A DNA stretch of 64,000 bases from Stenoxybacter acetivorans DSM 19021 (GCF_000745895.1 NZ_JQKE01000008.1:19308-83307), one strand, 5' to 3'; shown: positions 47,749 through 57,800, counted from the first letter of the stretch. Notes: generated from the sequence alone by a model not told the origin. Made by a program: numbers and translations.

Positions 47749-49053
47749 CTATAACTTGCTCACCCGAATCACCGCGGTTTTATTTTCGATCATTTTGGCA
47801 TAACGATTGGGGAGAAAATCAGCAACCTGCCCATCCAGCACCTTACCGGGATAGGTGCAAATCGGCTTTTCCGTGGTTTCACCCTCAGGCGTGGTTTCCC
47901 TAACAAAAAAAGTCCACTCAACATCAGTACCGTCAGGCAAATCCGACAGAGCAGAAAAGCGCACCGCGCCTTCAGCATAGCCCACATGGAATGATTGAAA
48001 TCGGCGAACAAAATCATCAAATGAAGCATCGCCCGGAAACAGTTTCCCACCCATAAAATCATACAAGGAATCATGCGCACACAAACTCAGCCGCGCGTAG
48101 GGCCAAACTTGTTCACGCAAAAAATACTGGTCGGCAAAATGACGGGATTTTAAAGGCTTGGATAAAAATTCGCCCAGCATGTTTGATAAAGGCGGCAGGC
48201 TGCCTGAAACCACACTCCATAATCCGGCTAAAATCAGCTCAGTATGCGTAGCACTATCACGCATCACGTGAAAACGCTTGCCGCTTGTCAACCACTCTGC
48301 CGTTGCTTGTGCCTCAAATTCAGTAATCACCGAATCCGCATCGCGAAACATTACCCGATGCAGATTGGTATCGCCTAAAGCCAAGAGCCGCCACATGGGA
48401 CCGGGCAACTGTTTGCGGGTGTTTTCTTCCACCACAATCACTTGCGCACCCGCATTTTTTAAACGCTGCACCACAGCTTGCGGTACATCATCGGCAATAT
48501 AAAAACGACAAGTCCAATACGGGTAAATTTTTACTTGTTCTTGTGCATTCAAAATGGCTGTTTCACAATATTTGGGGCTGCTGCCGAACAAAGAAAAAGC
48601 AATGATGTTTTGCGCTTGGGTATCGGCAGAAGGCAGCGGCGGCAAATCACCCCAATTCAAATCAGGAACAGTGCGGCTAAATTCTTTATCCCGAATTTCC
48701 AAGGCTTTTTTCCCGTATTTTTTTACTTCGTCCCATTGCCTGAATACACCGTGTGCATGTGCCAACGTGTCGTAAACATGAATGGACGACACCCCCAAAG
48801 AAATGCCTTTTTGTGCGTATTTAATCGCATCTTCAAATCGATTCAAATAGATACAGTTTGCCGCCGCATCCACCCATGCAGGCGCACACCGATCACTCAG
48901 CCGCAGTGCATAGAAACAAGCATCTAAGGCTTCTTGGTATTGCCCTTTATTGTGCAACTCCTTGGCACGATCACCAATTCTTACCAATTGCTGATTTAAA
49001 GCAGCAAGATTGCGAGAACGATTTTGCTGCGGAATATGCGGTTTGCGGCTCAT
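47749..49053 (-). CDS. TPR protein with glycosyltransferase-like domain
   Basis: This is a 434-residue cytoplasmic protein. Residues 25-125 hold about three TPR-like helix pairs (AKELHNKGQYQEALDACFYAL; DAIKYAQKGISLG). Residues 150-330 resemble a GT-A type fold: NIIAFSLFGSSPKYCETAILN, WTCRFYIADDVPQAVVQRL, and FRDADSV (236-242) with a DXD-like acid pair that could bind a metal-nucleotide sugar. The combination suggests protein or glycan glycosylation, but donor and acceptor are unknown. I chose ATG 49053 because the only upstream in-frame start is TTG. The Roadblock-like gene lies 83 bases upstream on the same strand. Confidence 0.68.
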   Translation of the reverse strand: MSRKPHIPQQNRSRNLAALNQQLVRIGDRAKELHNKGQYQEALDACFYALRLSDRCAPAWVDAAANCIYLNRFEDAIKYAQKGISLGVSSIHVYDTLAHAHGVFRQWDEVKKYGKKALEIRDKEFSRTVPDLNWGDLPPLPSADTQAQNIIAFSLFGSSPKYCETAILNAQEQVKIYPYWTCRFYIADDVPQAVVQRLKNAGAQVIVVEENTRKQLPGPMWRLLALGDTNLHRVMFRDADSVITEFEAQATAEWLTSGKRFHVMRDSATHTELILAGLWSVVSGSLPPLSNMLGEFLSKPLKSRHFADQYFLREQVWPYARLSLCAHDSLYDFMGGKLFPGDASFDDFVRRFQSFHVGYAEGAVRFSALSDLPDGTDVEWTFFVRETTPEGETTEKPICTYPGKVLDGQVADFLPNRYAKMIENKTAVIRVSKL

Positions 49054-49136
49054 AAGAATATTTTTCCCAAAAAACAACGCGCTGAACGCAATAAATTTCA
49101 GGCGAACAGCGCGAGCGACATTTAGTTTTTCAAAGT

Positions 49137-49511
49137 TTACTCATCTTGATAATTTCTGTCTGCCTCTTTCAAGGCATGACGCGACAACGATAAATTGGCT
49201 TTTTGTTTATCCAGCACCAAAAACAAAAATAAACCTTTACTTGATACCATCGGACGCAGCAACAAATATATCTTACCCATGGTGATTAAAATGTCTTCAA
49301 TACTGTCCGGGGTGGCACTGCCGGCTTCCATCCGTGCAATGGCTTTCACTTCAGATCGTACAATTTCGGTATTGCTCACAGCCAACACATCTAAATCTAT
49401 GCCGGATGGGCTTTTTCCACCCAAAATCATACCGCTTTCATAGTCCACCACGGCACATGCCAGCACCCCTTTGGTACCGGCTAAATCTTCAATCACGCCA
49501 TCAAATCGCAC
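49137..49511 (-). CDS. Roadblock/LC7-like domain protein
   Basis: This 124-residue soluble protein has the alternating pattern of the Roadblock/LC7 (MglB-like) fold: GVLACAVVDYESGMILGGKS, a central helix (DVLAVSNTEIVRSEVKAIARM), SIEDILITMGKIYLLLRPM, and GLFLFLVLDKQKANLSLSRHALKEA. Roadblock proteins often regulate small GTPases and polarity. No GTPase is nearby. The neighbour on the same strand is the TPR/glycosyltransferase-like gene. The assignment is by pattern only. Confidence 0.6.
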   Translation of the reverse strand: MRFDGVIEDLAGTKGVLACAVVDYESGMILGGKSPSGIDLDVLAVSNTEIVRSEVKAIARMEAGSATPDSIEDILITMGKIYLLLRPMVSSKGLFLFLVLDKQKANLSLSRHALKEADRNYQDE

Positions 49512-49719
49512 GATCGTAACCCTTTATCAAATCCATAAGCATTGTTTGAATCTTTCCGAAGCCCTGCATCTTGTACACAGCTCAACTCACCACATCAAGA
49601 CACAATAACCATTGTTTTTTGCTTGTGCTATCTTAAACCAGCTTTATTTGGCAAAGCAATCTGTTTATCGCATAATCAGCCTCGTTGGCAATGATACCAC
49701 TCCTTCACCGATAAAAACC

Positions 49720-52700
49720 ATGCTTTATCTTTACCAATCCAATCGCTTGGAATACTTGGCGGCACTGCTTGCCAAATTATTAACCCTGCCAAACACCTCC
49801 TCGCCTTGGGAAACCGAAGAAATTGTTGTGCAAAGTCAAGGCATGCGCCGTTATATCAACCGTTTTTTGGCACAAAAAAACGGCATCGCCGCCAACCTGC
49901 GTTTCAGCCTGCCTGCCGGCTTCAGCTGGCGGCTCACACGTACACTTCTGCCCGACACGCCCAAACTCAACCCTTTTCACACCGAAGTGATGCGCTGGCG
50001 GCTGCTGAATTTATTTCAAAGCGAAACGTTCAGGCAGCCTGAATTTACAGCAGTCCGCCAAGCCTTGCATCACTATCTGAGCAGTTCAGAAGCCGCCCCC
50101 TATCATCTGGCGGGGCAATTGGCAGATATTTTTGACCAATATCTGGTTTACCGCAGTAACTGGATTACCGCATGGAACAAACACCAGCTGCTGAATCTGG
50201 GTGAATCCGAAAACTGGCAAGCGGTATTATGGCGGTATTTGGAGGAACAAGCCCCGCAGCAACACCGTGCGGCACAAGTACACGCAGTATTATCCAAACT
50301 CAGTGCCGAATATCTGCCCGCCCGCCTTATGGTGTTTGGCTTATCCGCCTTAGCGCCCATGTACCTCAATCTCTTGCAAGCCATCGCCGTACACACCGAT
50401 GTGCATATCTTCGCACTCAACCCCAGCAATGAATATTGGGGAAACATCTTGCCGGCAAGTATATTGCTGGATTTAGATGAATGGCATGAAGCATTCAGCG
50501 GTCATCCCTTGCTCTCATCGCTCGGCAAACAAGGACGTGATTTTTTTGATGCCTTAACCGAAATGCCTGACATTCAGTATGCACAAGAAATTTACGACCC
50601 CCTGCCGCTGCACACATCACAACTGACACAATTGCAGCACGACATTCAATGCCTCAGGCTACCTGAAAACACCATACCGCAAAAATCCGACACTTCCGTC
50701 CAATTCGTCGCCGCCCACAGCCGTCTGCGTGAACTGCAAATCCTCAAAGACCAATTATTGCAAGACCTTGCCGATCACCCTGATTGGCAGCCGCACGACA
50801 TCGCCGTATTAACCCCACACATCGAAGCCTATATCCCGTTTATAGACGCCGTATTCGGACAAAGCCAAGGCGGCAATCAAATACTGCCCTACAGCATCGC
50901 TGATGCCAAAATCAGCCGCAAACAACCATTGCTGCAACTATTGGAAAAGCTGATCGCACTGACAGAAAGCCGCTTGGAAATTGACCAAGTGCTGGCTTTG
51001 CTTGACGAGCCGGCTTTGCGCCGCCGCTCTCATTTCAGCAATGCAGACATTGAGTTAATCAGTGCGGCATTTATCGAGCAAGGCATTCATTGGGGAGACG
51101 GCGAAACCATGCGCCGCGCTTTCGGCGGCAAAGGCGATGATTTTACTTGGCAGCACGGCATGAACCGCACCGCTTTGGGCTGGCTCTTACCCAATACCGC
51201 CAACTGGCAGCATTGGCAAAACATCTACCCTTGGACTGCCGACATCAACCTCACCGCCGTATTGGTGCGTGCACAAGATTGGCTGGCGGCATTACTGCGG
51301 CACTACCGCCTCTGGCAAACCGACGCCGACATCACCGCATGGCAACAGCGTGTACGCAATTTCATACGCGATTTTGCCGACGATGACAGTCTCAGCGGCA
51401 ACGCCATGCAGCAGCTGGAAACCGCACTGGCAGAATGGCAGGCACAAGCAGAACTGGCAAATTTTCAGGCAGCCCTAAGCCCCGCACTGGTGCGCGAACA
51501 TTTGCAAGGTTTTTTAAACAGCAGCAGCGAAGCCGGTTTCTTACGCGGCGGCATCACTTTCTGCGGCATGGTACCGATGCGCAGCCTACCATTTAAATGT
51601 TTGTGTTTATTGGGTTTAAACGACGGAGAATTCCCGCGCACCACCAAATCGGCTCCGTTTGACCTCATCGCCCAACACCCAAAAAAAGGCGACCGCGCCC
51701 GCCGCGACGACGACCGCTATTTATTTCTGGAAGCCATACTCAGCGCACGTGAAAAATTATATTTATCCTATATCGGCAAAGACATACGGAAAAATGAAGA
51801 CCTTGCCCCCTCTGCGCTGATTTACGAATTAACCGATACATTAGCCGCCATGAGCGGACAAACCCCACAGGCATATATTGAACAGCACATTCGCCAATAC
51901 CCCTTACAAGCATTTTCACACGCTTATTTTAACGGCGAATTCAGCAGCAGCCGCGCCGACTATGCCTCCGCATTAAATCAAACACCGCAACCGGAAAAAC
52001 CATTTACCGATGGCTTTCATACCGAAACACCAACCGATGCCCTGCCGATAAACACCGACGACTTCCTTACATTCTGGCGCAATCCCGTAAAGCATTGGCT
52101 GCGGCAACAGCTGCAATGGCAAGCACCGTATCAGCACGAAGACAAAGATGCCGATGAACCGTTCAAACCCACCGACAGCGGCAGAATTTACCGCGATTAT
52201 TTACACGCCCGCCGCAAACACGCTGATTTCAACACCGTTACCGCAGCTCTGTCTGCTGACGGCGTTCTGCCCGTTGGCGCATTGGGACAGCTCAACGCCG
52301 AACCCTTGCGCAATGCGGTTTTGTCCTTGGACGAAACTTTATTACAAAGCCCCGCATTGCCGGATACCAATATACACATCGCAACCGAACACGGCATACT
52401 TTCAGGCAGCCTGAACCAGCTGCACCAACACGGACAATTCATTGAATTTCCCAAACGCATCACAGACACCGATCAAATCATTCTGCGGCTGAAACACCTG
52501 ATTTTCTGTGCTGCCTTACCAAACTGTGAACCATACACTTATGTTTTTTCACCGGAAGACACCCTGTGTTTTTTACCACTGCCCAAAGAGCAAGCACATC
52601 AGCAATTAACGCAATGGCTTCGTTACTACCGACAGGGGCAGCAGCAAGCACTGCCGTTTTTCCCGCGCACAAGCTGGCGAGCCGCTCAAAAATGGCATGG

Positions 52701-52923
52701 CAGCGAATCAACCACACCGCCGCTTACTGCCGAAAACGAAGCCCAGCTCAATTACAACGGCAATGATCGGCAAAAACCGCAAAGCAGCTATGCTGAAGTG
52801 GCACAAATTTTCGTAAATGACCCAATACCACCCATAAAAACAACTCTTTTTTGGGATTTGATTCATGACCTATTACTGCCGCTGGCAGCAATCGGCGAAA
52901 AAACACCAATCACAAAAGAATGA
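49720..52923 (+). CDS. recC: exodeoxyribonuclease V gamma subunit RecC
   Basis: This 1067-residue subunit of RecBCD processes double-strand ends and recognises Chi. It starts with MLYLYQSNRLEYLAALLAKLL and VVQSQGMRRYINRFLAQKNGIAANL, then inactive helicase-like domains and the RecC block FCGMVPMRSLPFKCLCLLGLNDGEFPR. It is slightly shorter than E. coli RecC (1122). recB and recD are not adjacent. The ATG at 49720 matches the family start, though the frame extends further upstream. An exact DUS and one AGGCTACCTGAA variant lie inside. Confidence 0.92.
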   Translation: MLYLYQSNRLEYLAALLAKLLTLPNTSSPWETEEIVVQSQGMRRYINRFLAQKNGIAANLRFSLPAGFSWRLTRTLLPDTPKLNPFHTEVMRWRLLNLFQSETFRQPEFTAVRQALHHYLSSSEAAPYHLAGQLADIFDQYLVYRSNWITAWNKHQLLNLGESENWQAVLWRYLEEQAPQQHRAAQVHAVLSKLSAEYLPARLMVFGLSALAPMYLNLLQAIAVHTDVHIFALNPSNEYWGNILPASILLDLDEWHEAFSGHPLLSSLGKQGRDFFDALTEMPDIQYAQEIYDPLPLHTSQLTQLQHDIQCLRLPENTIPQKSDTSVQFVAAHSRLRELQILKDQLLQDLADHPDWQPHDIAVLTPHIEAYIPFIDAVFGQSQGGNQILPYSIADAKISRKQPLLQLLEKLIALTESRLEIDQVLALLDEPALRRRSHFSNADIELISAAFIEQGIHWGDGETMRRAFGGKGDDFTWQHGMNRTALGWLLPNTANWQHWQNIYPWTADINLTAVLVRAQDWLAALLRHYRLWQTDADITAWQQRVRNFIRDFADDDSLSGNAMQQLETALAEWQAQAELANFQAALSPALVREHLQGFLNSSSEAGFLRGGITFCGMVPMRSLPFKCLCLLGLNDGEFPRTTKSAPFDLIAQHPKKGDRARRDDDRYLFLEAILSAREKLYLSYIGKDIRKNEDLAPSALIYELTDTLAAMSGQTPQAYIEQHIRQYPLQAFSHAYFNGEFSSSRADYASALNQTPQPEKPFTDGFHTETPTDALPINTDDFLTFWRNPVKHWLRQQLQWQAPYQHEDKDADEPFKPTDSGRIYRDYLHARRKHADFNTVTAALSADGVLPVGALGQLNAEPLRNAVLSLDETLLQSPALPDTNIHIATEHGILSGSLNQLHQHGQFIEFPKRITDTDQIILRLKHLIFCAALPNCEPYTYVFSPEDTLCFLPLPKEQAHQQLTQWLRYYRQGQQQALPFFPRTSWRAAQKWHGSESTTPPLTAENEAQLNYNGNDRQKPQSSYAEVAQIFVNDPIPPIKTTLFWDLIHDLLLPLAAIGEKTPITKE

Positions 52924-52987
52924 AAATTTGGCAGCAATGTGTTAAAAAGTACACCAAACCCGATTACATCAACAAGGAAACAACACA

Positions 52988-54553
52988 ATGGATTTCAGTT
53001 GGCTGGCTGAACCAACCACATGGATAGGATTTGCCACACTTTTGGTTTTGGAAGTGGTTCTCGGCATTGATAATTTGGTATTTGTCGCCATTCTTGCCAA
53101 CAAGGTCAAACCGCGCCACCGCGACAAAGCACGAATTACCGGCTTGAGTTTGGCGATTGTTATCCGCATCATCATGCTGGGTTTGATGTCCTACATCATC
53201 ACCCTGACTCGCCCGTTTATGTTTTTCGCCGATCACGGCGTATCCGTTAAAGATTTAATTATGCTCGGCGGCGGTTTATTCTTGCTCTACAAAGCCACCA
53301 CTGAACTGCACGAACGCTTAGAAGGACACAGTGCTTTTGCAGAAGTTACCCACAGCCGCCATTACTCATCGTTTTTCAGCGTGGTGGCGCAGATTTTAAT
53401 TTTAGATGCCGTATTTTCCATTGACTCCGTGATTACCGCCGTGGCAATGGTTGATCACGTCATTGTTGCCATGTCAGCAGTGGTGGTGGCAATGGTATTG
53501 ATGATTTGGGCAAGCCGCCCGCTCACCGAATTTGTGGACAAACACCCCACCGTGGTGATGCTTTGCTTGGGCTTTCTGCTGATGATTGGTTTCAGCCTGA
53601 TTGCCGAAGGTTTGCATTTCCACATTCCCAAAGGCTATCTCTACGCAGCCATTGCATTTTCCATTCTCATCGAGGTATTTAACCAAGTTTCCGGACGAAA
53701 CATAAGTGTAAATGCCTTGCGCGGACGCACTTGGCGATACCGCACCGCCGAAAGCGTATTGGGCATGATGGGCATGCGCGAAGCCGTACTGGCAAAAAGC
53801 GGCGACAATGACGACGATACCCATTTTGAAGAAAATGAAAAATCGATGATTCGCAGTGTCTTAACACTGGCAGAACGCCCGATTTTGGGCGTAATGACCC
53901 CAAGAAGCGACATTGAACGCTTGGATATTTCACAAACCCGCGAACAACAATATACACAATTACAAGAAACGCCTTTTTCGCGCTTAATGGTGGTCGGTAA
54001 AGCGGGAATTGACGAACCTTTGGGCTATATCAATAAAAAAGACTTGCTCAATCAATTGCTTCAAAGCAGTGAATTAAATATTCAGGCAGCCTTAAAACAA
54101 CCCTTGGTCTTGCCCGACGGCAGCACTGTCTTAGATGCGTTGGAACTCTTCCGCGCCAGAAGTGCCGATTTTGCTTTGGTGGTGGACGAATTCGGTGCAA
54201 TATTGGGTTTGATTACCATGAAAGACTTAATGGAAACCATTGCAGGCGATTTTCCCGAAGAATACGAACGTGAAGAAGCACTGAGCATTCAAGAAAATGC
54301 CGACAACAGTTTCACCGCAGACGGCGGTTTGGAATACACCGAGCTGGCGCAACAAATCGCCCTGCCGCCTTTACCGGAAGATGCCGACTACCACACGCTG
54401 GCGGGTTTGCTCATGGAAGAATTGCAGGATATTCCCGATGTCGGCGATCATGTGAACTACCACGGCTACCGTTTTGAAGTCTTGAGCAAAGACAACCGCC
54501 GCATTGAGCGCGTTCGTATCAGCAGGCTGCCTGAAACAGAAGGTGAAGAATAA
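52988..54553 (+). CDS. TerC-family membrane protein with CBS pair and CorC/HlyC domain
   Basis: This 521-residue inner-membrane protein is of the YoaE/YegH type. An N-terminal TerC domain of about seven helices (1-240) carries acidic intramembrane motifs (LEVVLGIDNLVF and LDAVFSIDSVITAVAMVDH). It is followed by a CBS pair (about 300-425; GVMTPRSDIERLDI and VVDEFGAILGLITMKDLMETI) and a CorC/HlyC transporter-associated domain (YHTLAGLLMEELQDIPDVGD). TerC proteins have been linked to metal-ion export, and the CBS/CorC part may sense nucleotides or metal; the substrate here is unknown. A DUS encodes RLPE near the C-terminus. Confidence 0.88.
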   Translation: MDFSWLAEPTTWIGFATLLVLEVVLGIDNLVFVAILANKVKPRHRDKARITGLSLAIVIRIIMLGLMSYIITLTRPFMFFADHGVSVKDLIMLGGGLFLLYKATTELHERLEGHSAFAEVTHSRHYSSFFSVVAQILILDAVFSIDSVITAVAMVDHVIVAMSAVVVAMVLMIWASRPLTEFVDKHPTVVMLCLGFLLMIGFSLIAEGLHFHIPKGYLYAAIAFSILIEVFNQVSGRNISVNALRGRTWRYRTAESVLGMMGMREAVLAKSGDNDDDTHFEENEKSMIRSVLTLAERPILGVMTPRSDIERLDISQTREQQYTQLQETPFSRLMVVGKAGIDEPLGYINKKDLLNQLLQSSELNIQAALKQPLVLPDGSTVLDALELFRARSADFALVVDEFGAILGLITMKDLMETIAGDFPEEYEREEALSIQENADNSFTADGGLEYTELAQQIALPPLPEDADYHTLAGLLMEELQDIPDVGDHVNYHGYRFEVLSKDNRRIERVRISRLPETEGEE

Positions 54554-55043
54554 ATTAACGGCAATTGGTTTCAAAAATATGCCGCATAAACCAAACGGAT
54601 ATTGGCACGCCCTTCGCCGACTGTTACAAACGGCAGGGCAATCTGTTTTTTAATACCGTGCGTTCATTGAGACCGCAGATTGCCGCACTGGCTTGATTTT
54701 CTCGCCGCAACCAACCGATATTTTTTCAGGCAGCCTGAAACACAAATGGCTGTCATTGCAAACAGCAAACACACAATACACAGTTTTATTCACATGTAAC
54801 TGCAGCAACTTCGATTGTTTTTAAAATTCCAACTGCATTTTCCTTTTCCCGCAGTATCATTAACTTGCCTGCGCCATAATATTCTTAGAGATGGCGGCCA
54901 TAGGTACTGTAATTTATTGAATTGTTAGTGAGAAATTGCGGATCGCATTCCCTCCGAGAAATCTCATACCTGTTCCGTAAATTTTTTATGCGTTAAGCGC
55001 AACAGTTACGGATTGTTTTAATCTTACAAAAAAGGATTGTGTG
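54554..55043. other. 490-base region with gene remnant and DUS
   Basis: It contains a probable outer-membrane protein remnant on the minus strand (54571-54660) and an exact DUS (54725-54736). A long AT-rich stretch then leads to the 104-codon ORF. The mix of decay and unusual composition suggests a recombination or insertion hotspot between recC-terC and the downstream genes. Confidence 0.45.
54571..54660 (-). pseudogene. possible C-terminal remnant of an outer-membrane beta-barrel protein
   Basis: The minus-strand frame reads THGIKKQIALPFVTVGEG then RANIRLVYAAYF-stop. The alternating hydrophobic last strand with a terminal Phe is the BAM recognition signature of outer-membrane barrels. A stop lies directly before the fragment and no start is present, so only about the last 30 residues survive. 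The parent family is not identifiable from this length. Confidence 0.35.
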
Positions 55044-55358
55044 ATGTTGCCCGAAGAGATAGATTTACACGACTCAGTAATAAAATCAATGTGTGTTGAT
55101 TATGAAAGGTGTGGTGTAGCCATTGAGGTTGATTCTTATCTTAGTGATGATTCAAAACATCGAGAACCCATATCAATCAAATTTAATAACGTCAGTTCAA
55201 TGTCAAAAATTTGTGATTTTATAGCACTGCAAAAAAATGCAAAACCAGGCAATGTGTGCTACTGGAACCCGTCACAATTTTTGGGTACAACATTTATTTA
55301 CTTGTCTGATGGATGTTTGGCAATCACCGCTGAAAGCATAGATGTGTCAGTATGCTAA
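55044..55358 (+). CDS. hypothetical protein, AT-rich orphan (immunity-protein-like?)
   Basis: This 104-residue soluble acidic protein begins MLPEEIDLHDSVIKSM, with beta-rich alternation and no signal peptide. AAAGGA lies seven bases before the ATG, so translation is plausible. Base composition is clearly more AT-rich than the neighbours and no DUS is inside, suggesting acquisition. The LHDS start and small acidic alpha/beta character remind me of polymorphic-toxin immunity proteins, but I cannot name a family and no toxin gene is adjacent. The flanking outer-membrane protein remnant fits a variable locus. Confidence 0.6.
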   Translation: MLPEEIDLHDSVIKSMCVDYERCGVAIEVDSYLSDDSKHREPISIKFNNVSSMSKICDFIALQKNAKPGNVCYWNPSQFLGTTFIYLSDGCLAITAESIDVSVC

Positions 55359-55428
55359 CACAAAATAGGTGAAGCCCCCCATACGGGGAACAAGATCGTT
55401 GGGAGAATGGGCAAGGGAAACCAAACAC

Positions 55429-56232
55429 TCAAAAAACCTTGTGTTTCAGTGCCGGCAGCTTATTGCGCACACTGTTAAGCAATGTACCGTCCAGCGAAGC
55501 GACCGCTACCCCTTCATCTTCGGGCAAACACGCCAATACTTCGCCCCAAGGATTAATAATCATACTGTGCCCGAAAGTGCGCCGTCCGTTTTGATGCTGA
55601 CCGCCTTGGGCAGCTGCCAAAAGATAACATTGATTTTCAATGGCACGGGCACAAAGCAGCGTTTGCCAGTGTGCTTTACCGGTGGTGTAGGTGAACGCAG
55701 CGGGCAGCAGCAGTACTTCAAACGGTAACTGTGCACGGAAAAATTCAGGAAAGCGCAGGTCATAGCACACACCTTGGGCGATGTTGATGCCGTCGGCACA
55801 TAATTTCGGCAATTCAGCTCCTGCGGTGATGGTGTCAGATTCGGCGTAACGTTCACCTAAGCCGCTGTAACCGAATAAGTGTACTTTGTGATACACGCTC
55901 AATAAACTGCCGTTCGGCGCAAAGCTGAGCATGGTATTCAATACCTTATTCGGCTCAGGGCTTTGCAGCGGAATCGTACCGCCGAATAAGGTAACTCCGT
56001 TTTCTTGGGCAGCGGCGCGTAAAGCGTCTTGCATCAATCCACTGCCAAACGGCTCAGCAATGGCGAGTTTATCGGTGTCTTTCTTGCCCATAATCGGCCA
56101 ATATTCCGGCAGCAACACCCAATTTGCACCTTGTTCGGCGGCTTGGCGCACCAAACGCCGCATGGAATTGATGTTGTGTGCGGCATCAGTTCCCGAAACC
56201 ATTTGTATCACGGCTGCCTGAATGTTATTCAT
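55429..56232 (-). CDS. nitrilase-superfamily amidase, Nit1/Nit2-like
   Basis: This is a 267-residue C-N hydrolase with the catalytic triad visible: Glu43 (LLPEYW), Lys116 (YHKVHLFGY) and Cys156 (GVCYDLRFPE). The sequence HKVHLFGYSGLGERYAESDTI and the surroundings of Cys156 resemble deaminated-glutathione amidase and omega-amidase. It therefore likely clears side-products of transamination or glutathione metabolism in the cytosol. It is monocistronic; the divergent gene is a class V aminotransferase. Confidence 0.87.
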   Translation of the reverse strand: MNNIQAAVIQMVSGTDAAHNINSMRRLVRQAAEQGANWVLLPEYWPIMGKKDTDKLAIAEPFGSGLMQDALRAAAQENGVTLFGGTIPLQSPEPNKVLNTMLSFAPNGSLLSVYHKVHLFGYSGLGERYAESDTITAGAELPKLCADGINIAQGVCYDLRFPEFFRAQLPFEVLLLPAAFTYTTGKAHWQTLLCARAIENQCYLLAAAQGGQHQNGRRTFGHSMIINPWGEVLACLPEDEGVAVASLDGTLLNSVRNKLPALKHKVF

Positions 56233-56663
56233 GGCGTGTTTCCCTGTTTGTAACGGATTTGACGGGGATATTACCCGAAAAAAACTGTCTTATACATTAC
56301 CGCCGCACATTGCCCTGAAAATCGTGTTTTTCAGGCTACCTGAAAACACTCTGCCCCAACACCAGCCGCGCACAATATCATTAACCCCGTGAGCCCGATA
56401 ATGAATAAACAATATGCCATATAAAAACAAAATAAATTAATGATATTCAATCGCGTCATTTACTTTAAATTGCTTTAATATACCGCTAATTTTCTTTTGT
56501 TCAATATTTTTATTACACGTTTTCTTTATATAGCTAAGCAACTGTTTTTTCAAATAAATATAGCTTTTCACACTGGTTTCTACCGCATAGAACATGATTG
56601 TTTCGGATTGCTGTGTGATAAAAAAAAGTAGCTTTACTGTCAATCATAACGAAAGGACTTCTC
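56233..56663. other. divergent region between the amidase and aminotransferase genes
   Basis: 431 bases, AT-rich. It contains a variant DUS, AGGCTACCTGAA (56333-56344), the form described for Eikenella. A lysine-rich minus-strand frame of 52 codons has no ribosome site and is not called. AAAGGA precedes the aminotransferase ATG. Promoters for both divergent genes should lie here. Confidence 0.4.
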
Positions 56664-57800
56664 ATGTCTGCTTTGCTCCCCAATATCGACCCCAATGGTT
56701 TATTAGAATACTCCGTCGTCTATACCGACCGCGCCTTGAATCACATGTCTGCCAAATTTCAGACAGCCATGTGCGATATTTCTGCTTTATTAAAGCACGT
56801 TTACCATGCCGATGCGGTTGCCATTGTTCCCGGCAGCGGAACATCAGGCATGGAAGCGGTGGCTCGGCAGCTGGCGCGCGGACAAAAATGTTTGGTGGTG
56901 CGCAATGGTTTTTTCAGTTTTCGCTGGTCGCAAATTTTGGAAATGGGCAACATCGGTCATGACGTGGTGGTGATGAAAGCGCGGCAAGTACAGAGCAACA
57001 ACAAACACATGCCGTTTGCACCCGCGCCGATTGAAGAAGTGGTGTCTGCAATTGAGCGTGAACGCCCCGCGCTCGTTTTTGCACCGCATGTGGAAACCGC
57101 TGCCGGTCTGCTTTTGCCCGATGATTATATCCGCCGCCTCGCCGAAGCCACTCACGCGGTCGGCGGTTTGCTGGTCATTGATTGTATTGCTTCGGGTGCG
57201 TTGTGGCTGAATATGCAGGATTTGGGTATTGATGTATTAATCAGTGCACCGCAAAAAGGTTGGAGCGGATCGCCGTGCTGCGGTTTAATTATGCTGAATC
57301 AAGCGGCAACCGATCGTGTGGAAGCCACACAATCCGATAGTTTCGACTTGGATTTAAAAAAATGGCTGCAAATCATGCGTGCCTACGAAAACGGCGGGCA
57401 TGCCTATCATGCCACCATGCCCACCGACAGCTTGATTGTATTGCGCCAAGTGATACAAGAAGCACAGCACATTGGTTTTAATGCACTGAAAACAGCGCAA
57501 CAGCAATTGGGACAAGCGGTGCGTGCACTGTTAGCAGAATATGGTTTTGAAAGCGTTGCCGCCGACGGTTTTGCTTCGCCAAGCGTGGTGGTGTGTTATA
57601 CCGACAAACCGGAAATTCAATCAGGTAAGCTGTTTGCACAACACGGTTTACAAATTGCCGCCGGTGTGCCGCTGCAAGTAGATGAACCCGCTGATTTCCA
57701 AAGTTTCCGTATCGGCTTGTTTGGTTTGGATAAACTGCAAAATATTCCGCGTACGGTGGATTTATTGCGGCAAGCGTTGGCGGAGATAACACAAAAATAA
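56664..57800 (+). CDS. class V pyridoxal-phosphate aminotransferase
   Basis: This 378-residue aminotransferase is of the alanine-glyoxylate/serine-pyruvate type. The PLP-binding Lys198 sits in ISAPQKGWSGSP, Asp173 in LLVIDCIASGA contacts the ring nitrogen, and VPGSGTSGMEAVARQL is the phosphate-binding turn. The substrate could be serine, alanine-glyoxylate or aminoethylphosphonate; sequence alone does not decide. It is monocistronic; a DUS lies about 125 bases downstream. Confidence 0.85.
   Translation: MSALLPNIDPNGLLEYSVVYTDRALNHMSAKFQTAMCDISALLKHVYHADAVAIVPGSGTSGMEAVARQLARGQKCLVVRNGFFSFRWSQILEMGNIGHDVVVMKARQVQSNNKHMPFAPAPIEEVVSAIERERPALVFAPHVETAAGLLLPDDYIRRLAEATHAVGGLLVIDCIASGALWLNMQDLGIDVLISAPQKGWSGSPCCGLIMLNQAATDRVEATQSDSFDLDLKKWLQIMRAYENGGHAYHATMPTDSLIVLRQVIQEAQHIGFNALKTAQQQLGQAVRALLAEYGFESVAADGFASPSVVVCYTDKPEIQSGKLFAQHGLQIAAGVPLQVDEPADFQSFRIGLFGLDKLQNIPRTVDLLRQALAEITQK

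Noticed and set aside
56437..56643. Lysine-rich minus-strand frame (52-68 codons) in the divergent gap
   Set aside because: No Shine-Dalgarno, very AT-rich, no recognisable family; likely chance in AT-rich DNA.
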